A stretch of 64,000 bases of DNA from Ferruginibacter sp. (GTDB taxonomy: Bacteria; Bacteroidota; Bacteroidia; Chitinophagales; Chitinophagaceae): contig NZ_JAQBNR010000043.1 of the NCBI RefSeq assembly GCF_028288465.1, positions 62,001 to 126,000 of the forward strand. The letters run 5' to 3'. This document shows positions 36,463 through 44,417 of this stretch, one piece after another. The notes beneath the pieces are model-generated. The model was not told where the DNA came from and made no database searches. It was given only the letters and a program-made list of their open reading frames with translations. Numbering within the stretch: the first letter of the stretch is position 1; the number at the start of each line of letters is the position of its first letter. The position numbers and the translations under genes were made by a program.

Positions 36463-37545
36463 CTAATCCGCAAATTGTACAGAGTATACCATCGGTAAAT
36501 AATTATTCAATGTCTGCCAGTTTTCGCCGCGGTCGGGCGAAAAAAATAAATTACCGGTAGTGGTGCCAAATGCAACGGCATCACCCGACGAGGCAAGGCA
36601 ATGGCGATACACAATATCAAAACAATTTTGCTGCGGCAATCCGTTCCGTTGTTCCTGCCAGGTTTTACCGCCATCATCCGTTCTGCAAATACACAGCGAT
36701 CCTTTAATGGCCGTACGGGTTACATCACTGCTGGCGGGCGCCACCCATGCCTGGTCCGCATTGTCTTCCGCAACGGCAATGGCAAAACCAAAATAAGCAG
36801 GTCCGCCGTTTTCGCTTATCTCTGTCCAGTTTTTTCCTGCATCTGGTGAACGGTAAATGCCGCAATGATTTTGCTGCCACAATATATCGTGGCTGGAGGG
36901 CGCCGCTACCAATATATGCGGATCGTATCCTGTTTCTGCATCGGGGTTTGGAAGAAACTCTGCTTTCATTCCTTTATTCCGGATGGCCCACGTTTTCCCC
37001 GCATCAAATGTTTCAAACACGCCGGCGCAACTGATGGCAATGTGTACATGATTCTCATCCCGCGGATCAACCACAATAGAATGAATGCCGGGCTGATCGC
37101 GGCCACCACCAAACCAGCCTTCCTTGCGGGTAGGGTGGTTCCATAACGATTCCACGAGTTCAAAACTATTGCCACCATCCTCGCTGATAAATAATCCGCC
37201 CGGATCGGTACCGATCCATAAACGCTGGGGATATTGTTTGCCTCCATGCGCCATGGCCCAGATATAGCGGGTAGTTGCAGGCGCACCATCTTTTAGTTCT
37301 GCACCTTTCGGGTAGGCCGGGGCAGTTATTTCTTCCCATGTTTTTCCCCTGTCTGCAGAGCGATGCAGTTTTACGCCCCAGTGGCCATGATCCTGGCAGG
37401 CCCACCAGGTGCCGGTTCTTTCATCGGCATAGGCAATGGAAACCGGGATGCCTTCAAAAGAAGTATTTTCTGCTGACCATTCGCCGTTGTTAAAACGGTA
37501 AGCAATCAAACCCTTGCGGGTACCAAGAAGCAATGTTGATTTCAT
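36463..37545 (-). CDS. Asp-box beta-propeller (BNR/sialidase-like) protein
   Basis: 360 residues without a signal peptide, hence probably cytoplasmic. At least six Asp-box turns (SADRGKTWEEI, SEDGGNSFELV, TFDAGKTWAIR, SPDAGKNWTEI, TDDGGKTWQEQ, SPDRGENWQTL) define a six- or seven-bladed propeller. A conserved segment GRDQPGIHSIVVDP is also present. It abuts the E1-like gene (convergent, 10 bp) and is 15 bp from a MoaD/ThiS-like gene, which reads as a conserved set. Catalytic sialidase residues are not evident. Confidence 0.85.
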   Translation of the reverse strand: MKSTLLLGTRKGLIAYRFNNGEWSAENTSFEGIPVSIAYADERTGTWWACQDHGHWGVKLHRSADRGKTWEEITAPAYPKGAELKDGAPATTRYIWAMAHGGKQYPQRLWIGTDPGGLFISEDGGNSFELVESLWNHPTRKEGWFGGGRDQPGIHSIVVDPRDENHVHIAISCAGVFETFDAGKTWAIRNKGMKAEFLPNPDAETGYDPHILVAAPSSHDILWQQNHCGIYRSPDAGKNWTEISENGGPAYFGFAIAVAEDNADQAWVAPASSDVTRTAIKGSLCICRTDDGGKTWQEQRNGLPQQNCFDIVYRHCLASSGDAVAFGTTTGNLFFSPDRGENWQTLNNYLPMVYSVQFAD

Positions 37546-37560
37546 ATCACTGTTTTATGT

Positions 37561-37833
37561 TTATCCGCCTGATAATGCCTGCATAATATAAATCTCGCTG
37601 CCGCTGGTAAACGCATCGCTCAGTGCCTTACGATCGGCAATCATTTTACCATCAATAAAAATGTTGACGTGTTTACGCAGGCTGCCCTGTTCATCCAGTA
37701 TGTAAGAGGAGATGCCCGGATACTGCTGATCCAGTTCCGTAAAAATTTCCGGAAATGTTTTGCCCGCAGCCGGTATTGCTTTCAGTTCCGGGAAAAACCT
37801 TTTCAAAGCGTAAGTGAATTTTATCGTTGGCAT
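37561..37833 (-). CDS. MoaD/ThiS-family sulfur-carrier protein
   Basis: 90 residues with a ubiquitin-like fold (IKFTYALKRFFPEL, HVNIFIDGKMIADRKALSD) and the required Gly-Gly C-terminus (IYIMQALSGG). It would be adenylated and thiocarboxylated by the E1-like protein at 35.3 kb. Same strand as the beta-propeller gene, with 15 bp between them, so the two are probably co-transcribed. Whether it serves molybdopterin, cysteine or another sulfur product is not visible. Confidence 0.88.
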   Translation of the reverse strand: MPTIKFTYALKRFFPELKAIPAAGKTFPEIFTELDQQYPGISSYILDEQGSLRKHVNIFIDGKMIADRKALSDAFTSGSEIYIMQALSGG

Positions 37834-37992
37834 CGCAATTACAGGATGAGGTTTCTAAGATAATAAAAATCGGAGAGATGGTGAATATGTCGGTTGTTGT
37901 TTTTTTATAGTCCCAAGTGGGGTGTTTATTTTTTATTAATTGGTAACGAAATGTGCTATTAAAATCCTGAAGGGATAAAATTATTGTAGATG

Positions 37993-38199
37993 TGTCCCGG
38001 CGGGGTTTTCACAGAAGCAAATAACAATTATAAAGCTATAACAGTGAAACCCCGACGCAGAAAAGAGTTGCAAACATTTGGCGGTCATGCTTCATATATT
38101 GAGGATGAGCGTTTTTGGAGGGTAGCGCTTCCAGCGTCGGGGTTTCACGGAAAACACATGCTTATTGCTGGTTTAAGCTGTGAAAACCCCGCCGGGACA
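37993..38199. repeat. Nested inverted-repeat element (REP/MITE-like), 207 bp
   Basis: Outer arms are perfect 22-bp inverted repeats (37993-38014 TGTCCCGGCGGGGTTTTCAC.. and 38178-38199). Inside lie perfect 15-bp inverted arms GTGAAACCCCGACGC (38044-38058) and GCGTCGGGGTTTCAC (38134-38148). Outer and inner arms are similar to each other (GGGGTTT(T)CAC), so each half can also fold alone: two head-to-head hairpins separated by 75 bp. No coding potential inside. It stands between the MoaD-like gene and a small hypothetical gene. Confidence 0.85.
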
Positions 38200-38259
38200 G
38201 AAGCTTGCCAATAGTTTTGTTAATGCTGCCAATCAATTTACCATAAGAATAATTTTTTC

Positions 38260-38544
38260 TTAAGTATCAGTTTCGGCGAGGTGTTTAAAAATTGTCTCTT
38301 TGATATATTTTATCAAACCAGCAACATCGCTTTTTTCAAAAGTCTTGCCGCAAGGATCAACTAATTTTTCAATTTGGAGTTCGTTGTTTTCTTCAACAAG
38401 AATAACCGTAAACCATTCTCTGTGATTTTCGATTGGATGAACCCAGGTTAATCTTTTTTTGCCATCTCTTTCATCAGGTCGCAACCGGAGGAAACTGGTA
38501 AAGCCAATTGAATGTAATGCTGAAGATAAATTTTTGTTGGTCAT
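38260..38544 (-). CDS. Hypothetical protein (about 94 residues)
   Basis: 94 residues from ATG 38544. It is charged and soluble, with a C-terminal helix (VAGLIKYIKETIFKHLAE). Segments such as RLRPDERDGKKRLTWVHP and WFTVILVEENNELQIEKL suggest a small alpha/beta fold. No family recognised. It follows the DUF6000 gene on the same strand, 57 bp apart, so they may form a unit. Confidence 0.55.
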   Translation of the reverse strand: MTNKNLSSALHSIGFTSFLRLRPDERDGKKRLTWVHPIENHREWFTVILVEENNELQIEKLVDPCGKTFEKSDVAGLIKYIKETIFKHLAETDT

Positions 38545-38601
38545 AATATGCAATACGGGGTCTTTAGGATTTAAGATCGGCTGTATAGAAGCAGACCAAA
38601 C

Positions 38602-39249
38602 TTAGCGGCCAGATTGTCGGACTACATTTATCAGAGCGATCTGTTTTTCTAAACGGCCTACCTCAATTTGTTTACTCCAATGAGGCTTATTTTTTATGAA
38701 TTCAGTCCAATTGTTGATGTGATTGTCAAAATGATTTGTACCGTTTATTTTGTCCAGATACATCACCGCTTCCATGGCGTCGCGTTGGTCAAACCACAAA
38801 TCAGGTTTGGACAAGTAATAGTCAAGATACAAGTTTAAATAGTCGACACATTGTGCTGTGTTAAACGATGCAAAAACTTTGCAGTAGACACGGCCAGCAT
38901 AACAAACTTCACTTTTTAATAAGTGGACTCCAATTGTGTCAATAAATTCTGTTTTCTCTGTAATCGCTGAAAAGAAAGCACCTGTTTGTCTAGTCCTCCA
39001 ATTTAAGTCGCCAAGACATTGTTGTATTATATCACTTGTAATTTCTTTTTTTATACTCGTTAATCGGCCGCCCCATTCATCATCGACACTGCCAATATGC
39101 ATATAAAAAGGATTGATCCATTTATTGATAAAGTCTTGGGATAATTCAAGATCGTTTTTGAATGAAACGAGATGGTCAAATGACGACCTGTGACGTACAA
39201 TCGCACCAGCTACATGTAATTTAAGAGACTCAAGATCTTCGGGGGTCAT
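38602..39249 (-). CDS. DUF6000-family protein
   Basis: 215 residues from ATG 39249 (MTPEDLESLKLHVAG). The match to DUF6000 rests on the sequence order WINPFYMHIG, TRQTGAFFSAITEKTEFID, LLKSEVCYAGRVYCKVFASF and YLNLYLDYYLSKPDLWFDQ followed by the leucine-rich MYLDKINGTNHF. The function of the family is unknown; it may be an immunity- or defence-related protein given its patchy distribution (inference). A small hypothetical gene follows on the same strand. Confidence 0.7.
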   Translation of the reverse strand: MTPEDLESLKLHVAGAIVRHRSSFDHLVSFKNDLELSQDFINKWINPFYMHIGSVDDEWGGRLTSIKKEITSDIIQQCLGDLNWRTRQTGAFFSAITEKTEFIDTIGVHLLKSEVCYAGRVYCKVFASFNTAQCVDYLNLYLDYYLSKPDLWFDQRDAMEAVMYLDKINGTNHFDNHINNWTEFIKNKPHWSKQIEVGRLEKQIALINVVRQSGR

Positions 39250-39299
39250 AATATGCCTGTGAATCTGTGTATTTACGCTAATATACACTTCTTTCTATT

Positions 39300-39600
39300 A
39301 ATACAATTTGCTACAAACTGTTTGTAAACTCATTACACAAAGTAACCCGTGGTATTAGTGTAGCACAAATACAACTCAGTAACTAATAATAAAGCGGGAA
39401 ATTTTCAAATAATCATAAGAAACTAGCAACCCGAAAAGAAGCTCCCAAAAGCTATAAAAGTACAAGAGGGCGACGCAACGATGTACCACAAAGCTACTGC
39501 TTTGCCCGGACCATTATTTTTAGTCTTGGTAGTGCAAATACACCAAGCCGGAACGTTGTGTTAAACCAAGGCTTCGTACAAAATTGCTACCGGGTACCTT
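39300..39600. repeat. Segmental duplicate copy A, with a 3' gene stub
   Basis: About 300 bp that align by eye to 44660-44993. Shared blocks include the stretch around CATTATTTTTAGTCT, GCCGGAACGTTGTGTTAAACC against GCCGGAGCGTTGTGTTACACC, and TCGTACAAAATT. The right end encodes on the minus strand PVAILYEALV plus stop (stop at 39561-39563), the counterpart of HPVEILYEALV at the end of the FAD/Fe-S gene. Only the last ten or so codons remain. It looks like an old duplication of the 3' end and downstream region. Confidence 0.65.
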
Positions 39601-39605
39601 CGCCA

Positions 39606-39702
39606 GAGGTGACACCTTTCGCAGGCCCTTCTGTGCCGAAAGCAATAACAGTGCTCGCAGTCGCCTTCAATTTGGCGGACATTTTCGAAAAGGTGTCACC
39701 TC
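39606..39702. repeat. 97-bp element with perfect 14-bp inverted ends
   Basis: GAGGTGACACCTTT (39606-39619) and AAAGGTGTCACCTC (39689-39702) are exact inverted copies enclosing 69 bp without coding potential. The element begins directly at the right edge of the duplicated copy A. Confidence 0.75.
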
Positions 39703-39724
39703 TTATGCAGGACTGCTCCTTGCG

Positions 39725-39788
39725 AGGGTTGCCTACCTTGTTAAAGCCTGCACTGAAGAGGATGATGTTTGCGAAGGTTGGCAACCCT
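39725..39788. repeat. 64-bp element with 15-bp inverted ends
   Basis: AGGGTTGCCTACCTT (39725-39739) and AAGGTTGGCAACCCT (39774-39788) are inverted copies with one mismatch. It is a second hairpin unit next to the previous one. A third, weaker hairpin lies at about 39858-39882. The whole 39.3-39.99 kb stretch is non-coding. Confidence 0.65.
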
Positions 39789-39993
39789 TAAGCTTGCTGG
39801 TTGAACATTTTTATTACCGTCGTTTTCAAAGGCACAATAGTTGCAAGTGCACATTTGCCTGGCCGACAGCTTGCGGCAGGTGGGTGATATCTTGATTCAC
39901 GAAGGCTTCTAAAGCGTATGTTGGCTAGTTTTTTCCTGGGAAAATTCAACCAGTGTTTTTCTAAATCAAATTTATAAATGTTAATCTGAATTT

Positions 39994-41016
39994 TCAACAT
40001 CCACCCTTGCCGGGTATGATGGCATAGATCAGGTTGCCTGAAACAAATAAATTGAAGGCCTTACCGTCTACAGCAGGAAGTAATAGTTTCCATGTTTTTC
40101 CCTTGTCTGATGATTTGAAAATGCCGTCACGATGAGCACAAACTAAGTTTTCACCAACCTGGAAAATATAAGGCATGAAGGCTTTCAAAGTTGGGCGATC
40201 ATTCCAGGTCCGTCCTATTGAATCAATAGCATCTTTGTTGCCGGCATTATTGGGCTGCCAGGTTTTACCGCCGTCATAGGATGTTTTTATCCCCCTGGGA
40301 TTTGACGCTGAAGTAGCAATCATAGCAGCGAATCCACGGTTGATCTGTTTTACATCCCAAACTTCACTGCTATCACTGGTCACCGGCGCCCAGGTTTCGC
40401 CATTATCGGTTGATCTTATCAGCTTTCTCCAATTGGTCGCCAGCAACACGCCATCCGCCTCTGCCATATGCCCTACCAGGGTTCCGGCATACACCTGTTT
40501 CCAGGTTGATCCATTGTCATCCGTTTTAAAAAAGCCTTTTTGGGTGCCGATGAAAATTGCACCTCCGGCAGTTTCAAAAGTGCTGCGTACTACCGGAATC
40601 TGAAAAGTATCGAATACCGGCGACCATACACTCGTGCCGTCTGTTTTTTTCACATTTACAGTCCAGGACTTGTATGCAACTGTCCCGGGCTTACCGGGGG
40701 CTATGCTGCTATCTTCGCCGTGGAAAATTTCTTTCGTCCAATAAGGAGCGGTGGCATTTGGTGTACTTTTATAAAGTGCGCTGTCAACCTTTAGAAACAG
40801 CCCTTTATCATTTAGAAAGAAGCTATTTCCCCGGATACTGTCTTGCCGCAAATTGTCCGGCAGCCCTTCGCTGATGTCCTGCCATGTTTGTCCGCCATCT
40901 GCAGATTTAAAAACGATGTTTGTTTTTACCCCCGCTTTCTTTTCTTTTAGTACAAAAGCATATATACCAAATGATACCAGGATGATGGCCGGCACAAACA
41001 CAAATAATCTTTTCAT
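39994..41016 (-). CDS. Membrane-anchored or secreted Asp-box beta-propeller, copy 1
   Basis: 340 residues from ATG 41016 with an N-terminal signal/anchor (FVFVPAIILVSFGIYAFVL). Five Asp-box turns (SADGGQTWQDI, TDDNGSTWKQV, STDNGETWAPV, SYDGGKTWQPN, SSDKGKTWKLL). TFETAGGAIFIGTQKGFFK and QVGENLVCAHRDGIFKSS are shared with the next gene, so the two are tandem duplicates. It is on the opposite strand to a membrane regulator at 42.3 kb and 100 bp from copy 2. Probably a receptor- or YCF48-like surface protein; function unknown. Confidence 0.8.
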   Translation of the reverse strand: MKRLFVFVPAIILVSFGIYAFVLKEKKAGVKTNIVFKSADGGQTWQDISEGLPDNLRQDSIRGNSFFLNDKGLFLKVDSALYKSTPNATAPYWTKEIFHGEDSSIAPGKPGTVAYKSWTVNVKKTDGTSVWSPVFDTFQIPVVRSTFETAGGAIFIGTQKGFFKTDDNGSTWKQVYAGTLVGHMAEADGVLLATNWRKLIRSTDNGETWAPVTSDSSEVWDVKQINRGFAAMIATSASNPRGIKTSYDGGKTWQPNNAGNKDAIDSIGRTWNDRPTLKAFMPYIFQVGENLVCAHRDGIFKSSDKGKTWKLLLPAVDGKAFNLFVSGNLIYAIIPGKGGC

Positions 41017-41116
41017 TTTTTTAAATTTAGCGTAAAACATATTGATTAATCATTAGCGGAAAGCAGCAGTCAGGGCAATACAAACTATTACTGACCGGCT
41101 TCACTCTCGGCTAGAT

Positions 41117-42181
41117 TTAGCAATGTGACTCCGTCTGTATGGCATAAATCACGTTGCCGGAAACAGATAATGTAAACATCTTTCCTTTATCCGCAGGAAG
41201 CACCAGTTTCCATGTTTTTCCCTTGTTGGAGGATTTGTAAATTCCATCCGTATGACCGCAAAAGAAGTTTTCACCCACCTGGATAATGGAAGTTTTGTAC
41301 TCTGGGCCCGGAGGGGCGGCTTCTTTAGGATGCCATGCTGAGTCAGTGCCTTGTGCCGGATTGCTGACATTAATGAGCGGCCACGGTGAGTCGGTAATAG
41401 CTTGCCCGGGGAATCCTGCATCAATGGGCTGCCAGGTTTTGCCGCCGTCATAAGATGTTCGTATTCTCCTGGTCTTTACGGCTGTACTGTAGCTAATAGC
41501 CGCAAGCCCACCCTGGATGCAGGCTACATCAATGCCCACGCCACCCTCACTGATTACCACCGACCAGTGTTCACCCTCATCGGCCGACCGTATTATCCCG
41601 CTCATGCTGGTGGCCACTAATACACCGTTCTGCTCTACTATTTTAATTACCCAGCCTCCGGCATGCACCTGTTTCCAGGTTTTTCCATTGTCTGTAGATT
41701 TATAAAGACCGTTATCGGAACCGATGAAAACGGCGCCGCCGGCAGTTTCAAAAACCGTGCGTATATTCCCTTTAAAATTTGTGTACACAGGTGACCATAC
41801 ACTTGTTCCGCTTATTTTTTGTACAATCTGACCTCCGTAATTGTATGCAAACATCCCATGCTTGCCAGCAGCAATGCTACTCCATTTGTCAGGGAAAATT
41901 TCTTTTTGCCAGAAAGAAGTGGTGGAATTTGGGGTGCTGTGATAGGTGTCTTTCCCACCACGTAGCCAGAGCCCGTTTTCATTTGCATAGAAACCACCTT
42001 CTTTCAAATTTCCAGGCAGCCCTTTGCTGATATCCTGCCATGTTTGTCCGCCATCTGCAGATTTGAAAATGATGTTTGCAGTTGCAGCCTTGTCTGTTTT
42101 TAATATTGGCTGATTATCCGGAAATGGAAACACAAAAGGGAATTGGAAAAGGAGCAAAAGAGCAAGGCTATAAATTTTCAT
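41117..42181 (-). CDS. Secreted Asp-box beta-propeller, copy 2
   Basis: 354 residues from ATG 42181 with a signal peptide (LALLLLFQFPFVFPFP); the longer open frame overlaps the divergent regulator and is not used. Asp-boxes: SADGGQTWQDI, STDNGKTWKQV, SADEGEHWSVV, SYDGGKTWQPI, SSNKGKTWKLV. TFETAGGAVFIGSDNGLYK and QVGENFFCGHTDGIYKSS mark it as a close paralogue of copy 1, with which it is probably co-transcribed. It is the first gene after the divergent promoter region that carries the phased repeat array. Confidence 0.82.
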   Translation of the reverse strand: MKIYSLALLLLFQFPFVFPFPDNQPILKTDKAATANIIFKSADGGQTWQDISKGLPGNLKEGGFYANENGLWLRGGKDTYHSTPNSTTSFWQKEIFPDKWSSIAAGKHGMFAYNYGGQIVQKISGTSVWSPVYTNFKGNIRTVFETAGGAVFIGSDNGLYKSTDNGKTWKQVHAGGWVIKIVEQNGVLVATSMSGIIRSADEGEHWSVVISEGGVGIDVACIQGGLAAISYSTAVKTRRIRTSYDGGKTWQPIDAGFPGQAITDSPWPLINVSNPAQGTDSAWHPKEAAPPGPEYKTSIIQVGENFFCGHTDGIYKSSNKGKTWKLVLPADKGKMFTLSVSGNVIYAIQTESHC

Positions 42182-42251
42182 GACTATTATTGATTGGGTG
42201 AAACAATAAAGTAAAGCTACCGGTTGGCAATTAGCCTGCAGCTTTTTAATA

Positions 42252-42300
42252 GTAAAAACTTGTAAAGTATGTGTAAAACGTTTGTAAAACCACGTAAAAC
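42252..42300. promoter_or_regulatory. Five phased GTAAAA(C) direct repeats, putative OmpR-type operator
   Basis: GTAAAA-type units start at 42252, 42262, 42273, 42284 and 42294, spacings 10, 11, 11 and 10 bp, so all lie on one face of the helix. The last three are GTAAAAC. OmpR/PhoB-family winged helices typically bind direct repeats one turn apart. The array lies between the divergent propeller gene (42181) and the regulator gene (42327), so it could control both. Binding is inferred. Confidence 0.6.
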
Positions 42301-42326
42301 TGCCGTATACAGCGTATTTTGCACAC

Positions 42327-43223
42327 ATGAAGAAGTCATTTTTGCTGGTCGGGTCATCCATCATGGCAATTGCTATTTTGATTGCCGCTGTTGCATTTAG
42401 CAATAAAAAAAATGACATTCCAGCAAATCACCTGGAAGTGGTATTACGTGATATCGGACACGAGTTGTTGCTTTCAGCTAAAGATTCTTCCTCCCGGGTA
42501 CTGCCGGTTAAGAAAATAAATGACCATACCTACCAGATATCCTTTCAAAATGACTTTGGTTTTATTTCAGATTCACTCATCAATTTAGTTCAACGGACGT
42601 TTCAAAAAAATGCGCTGGCAAAAGATTATATAGTGAATCTGAGGAATTGTAAGCAAAATGAAACGGTTTTTGCATTCGAAATAAATAGCCATACAGGCGA
42701 TTTAACACCTTGCAGGGGTCGTAAGCTCGACGTCGGTTGTTATGTTATTGAAATTGATTTGTTGAAGAAAGAGCAGTTTAATTTCCTTTGGTTGTTGCTG
42801 TTGATTATTCCTTTGGGTGTTCTTGTTTTTTATATGATTAATCCCTTTCGGAAAAAAGAAGTGCAGGAAGTGCAGGAAGAGAAAGAGGAGGAAGCAGCGC
42901 AGGAACCAATCGCCGGTAGCAATGATTATATACCATTAGGAAGCTTTCAGTTTTATACCGGTAATAATGTGCTCAAAAGGGAGCATGCAACTATTCCGCT
43001 TTCGGAAAAAGAAGCAAAGGCGCTAAAAATATTTGCTGAAAACATCAATCAAATCGTAGCAAGGGAAAAACTGATGAAAGAGATCTGGGAAGATGAAGGT
43101 ATCGTAGTAATCAGTAGAAATGTGGATGTACTGGTATCCAAATTGCGTAAGAAATTAAGCGACGATGACTCCGTTAAATTTATTAATGTACATGGGAAGG
43201 GGTACAAATTTGTTATTGGGTAG
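42327..43223 (+). CDS. ToxR-like membrane-spanning transcriptional regulator
   Basis: 298 residues. N-terminal membrane helix or signal-anchor (5-24), a periplasmic domain (25-150) with Cys108, Cys129 and Cys138 that could form a disulfide, a second helix (153-171, FLWLLLLIIPLGVLVFYMI), an acidic linker (KKEVQEVQEEKEEEAAQ) and a C-terminal OmpR-type winged helix (205-298; PLSEKEAKALKIFAENIN, SRNVDVLVSKLRKKL, NVHGKGYKFV). A one-component transmembrane regulator: the sensor is outside, the DNA-binding part inside. No phosphorylated receiver domain. The phased GTAAAAC array lies 27 bp upstream. Confidence 0.85.
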   Translation: MKKSFLLVGSSIMAIAILIAAVAFSNKKNDIPANHLEVVLRDIGHELLLSAKDSSSRVLPVKKINDHTYQISFQNDFGFISDSLINLVQRTFQKNALAKDYIVNLRNCKQNETVFAFEINSHTGDLTPCRGRKLDVGCYVIEIDLLKKEQFNFLWLLLLIIPLGVLVFYMINPFRKKEVQEVQEEKEEEAAQEPIAGSNDYIPLGSFQFYTGNNVLKREHATIPLSEKEAKALKIFAENINQIVAREKLMKEIWEDEGIVVISRNVDVLVSKLRKKLSDDDSVKFINVHGKGYKFVIG

Positions 43224-43240
43224 GGGGGTGTTGATTTATA

Positions 43241-43861
43241 TCAGGCCAGCCAAAAATCAATGTGGTATTTTATCAGCCATGCTCCATTGATTTTTGTCAG
43301 TATCGCCAATGCGCCATGCGCATTCAACCCATTCCGATAATGCGAATGATAACATACAGCAGTTTGTCCATCTTCAGCATAGCTGATATTTGAAAATTGA
43401 AAGAGCCCACCTGAACCGGGATATTTCTTATAGAACTTTTTCCATTCGGCTTTAGGATTTTTTTTGAAGGGAGACCTAGCGATCATAAATACCTTAATGC
43501 CAACATCAATCTGTCCATGTAATGCGGAGCCGGTCGTTTGGCTTTTATAGAATCTCAGTACTTCATGTTGCGTTGCGGTATCTATTGACCGTACGTTGTT
43601 TCCCTTGTCGTCACGAGTTGAAAACCTAAGTGTTTCTAATTGTTGAGGGTCTTGTGATTGAATGGCCTGTGTTACCCAATCACCTGGTTCTTTGTCATTT
43701 TGTAGTAATGCATTAATAATAGTAACAGACGCCGTTGTTTTGATAATCTCTGAATTTATTATTGCAGTGTAAACTTCATTGTCAACAGAAATAATTTGCT
43801 GTCCAAACAGCAATTGAATGGTCGATAGTAAAACTGTCGTTATAAAGATCCGTTTGAGCAT
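43241..43861 (-). CDS. Hypothetical secreted protein
   Basis: 206 residues with a signal peptide (FITTVLLSTIQLLFGQQ). A C-terminal segment (EWKKFYKKYPGSGGLFQFSN, VCYHSHYRNGLNAHGALAIL, WLIKYHIDFWLA) looks like an NTF2-type pocket. No family name can be given. Convergent with the regulator gene (17 bp apart). Such proteins occur as single genes in Bacteroidota. Confidence 0.65.
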   Translation of the reverse strand: MLKRIFITTVLLSTIQLLFGQQIISVDNEVYTAIINSEIIKTTASVTIINALLQNDKEPGDWVTQAIQSQDPQQLETLRFSTRDDKGNNVRSIDTATQHEVLRFYKSQTTGSALHGQIDVGIKVFMIARSPFKKNPKAEWKKFYKKYPGSGGLFQFSNISYAEDGQTAVCYHSHYRNGLNAHGALAILTKINGAWLIKYHIDFWLA

Positions 43862-43913
43862 GATGTGTAAAATTGAGCAATAGCAAACCTTCTTAGCGGC
43901 CGTGCCTGACGCC

Positions 43914-44411
43914 TTATTTCTTTCTGATAGATTTCAGTTGTTTGATATCAGCTAAATCCTTCGGACGTGAATTTGCAGCTTTGTCTTGTAGCAATTCATC
44001 CAAGCCAATAAATTGCATCTCTATTCCTTTTATAGTTGTGATTTCTTTTTTTTCGTATGCTTGCCTGAATTTTGTGGATGCTTTCAATTTAGGTAGGAAA
44101 TCAAGAGTAAACTTATTTAAGTCAAATTTGAAATACGATTTTAGAGGATTTGGAGATTGCTCTTCAAAAAACTCTTTTACATCCTGGCCGAGTTCAGCGA
44201 GCGCATTTAAAAGTTTAAAGTAGTTGTCATATGTTGGATTATACCAAATATCAAGATCAAATTTTTCAGTCGGAGCATCAGTAGAATTTTGAGACCATCT
44301 AAAATATCCATGAAAAGCCACGGCTGTACCGCCAACAATTAAATATTGAACCCCGTTTTTATTAAGAATTTGACAAACCCGGAGTATCTCGTTGGTTAAG
44401 CTCTTCTCCAT
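43914..44411 (-). CDS. Nucleotidyltransferase-fold protein (MNT/AbiEii/DUF6036-like)
   Basis: 165 residues. The start YLIVGGTAVAFHGYFRWSQN has the GG of nucleotidyltransferases, followed by a DxD in EKFDLDIWYNP; the third acidic residue may be in FTLDFLPKL. The C-terminal helix (FIGLDELLQDKAANSRPKDL) is typical. A 49-residue basic gene precedes it by 6 bp on the same strand. This is the layout of MNT- or AbiE-type toxin-antitoxin pairs, although which member would be the toxin is not visible. Confidence 0.75.
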   Translation of the reverse strand: MEKSLTNEILRVCQILNKNGVQYLIVGGTAVAFHGYFRWSQNSTDAPTEKFDLDIWYNPTYDNYFKLLNALAELGQDVKEFFEEQSPNPLKSYFKFDLNKFTLDFLPKLKASTKFRQAYEKKEITTIKGIEMQFIGLDELLQDKAANSRPKDLADIKQLKSIRKK

Positions 44412-44417
44412 TTGCTT

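Noticed and set aside
39558-39895. Three overlapping plus-strand frames
   Set aside because: They run through inverted repeats; the translation is low in hydrophobic pattern and not conserved-looking.
42252-42300. GTAAAA repeats as a mini-CRISPR
   Set aside because: Units are only 6-7 bases and spaced 10-11 bp, which fits operator sites and not a CRISPR.
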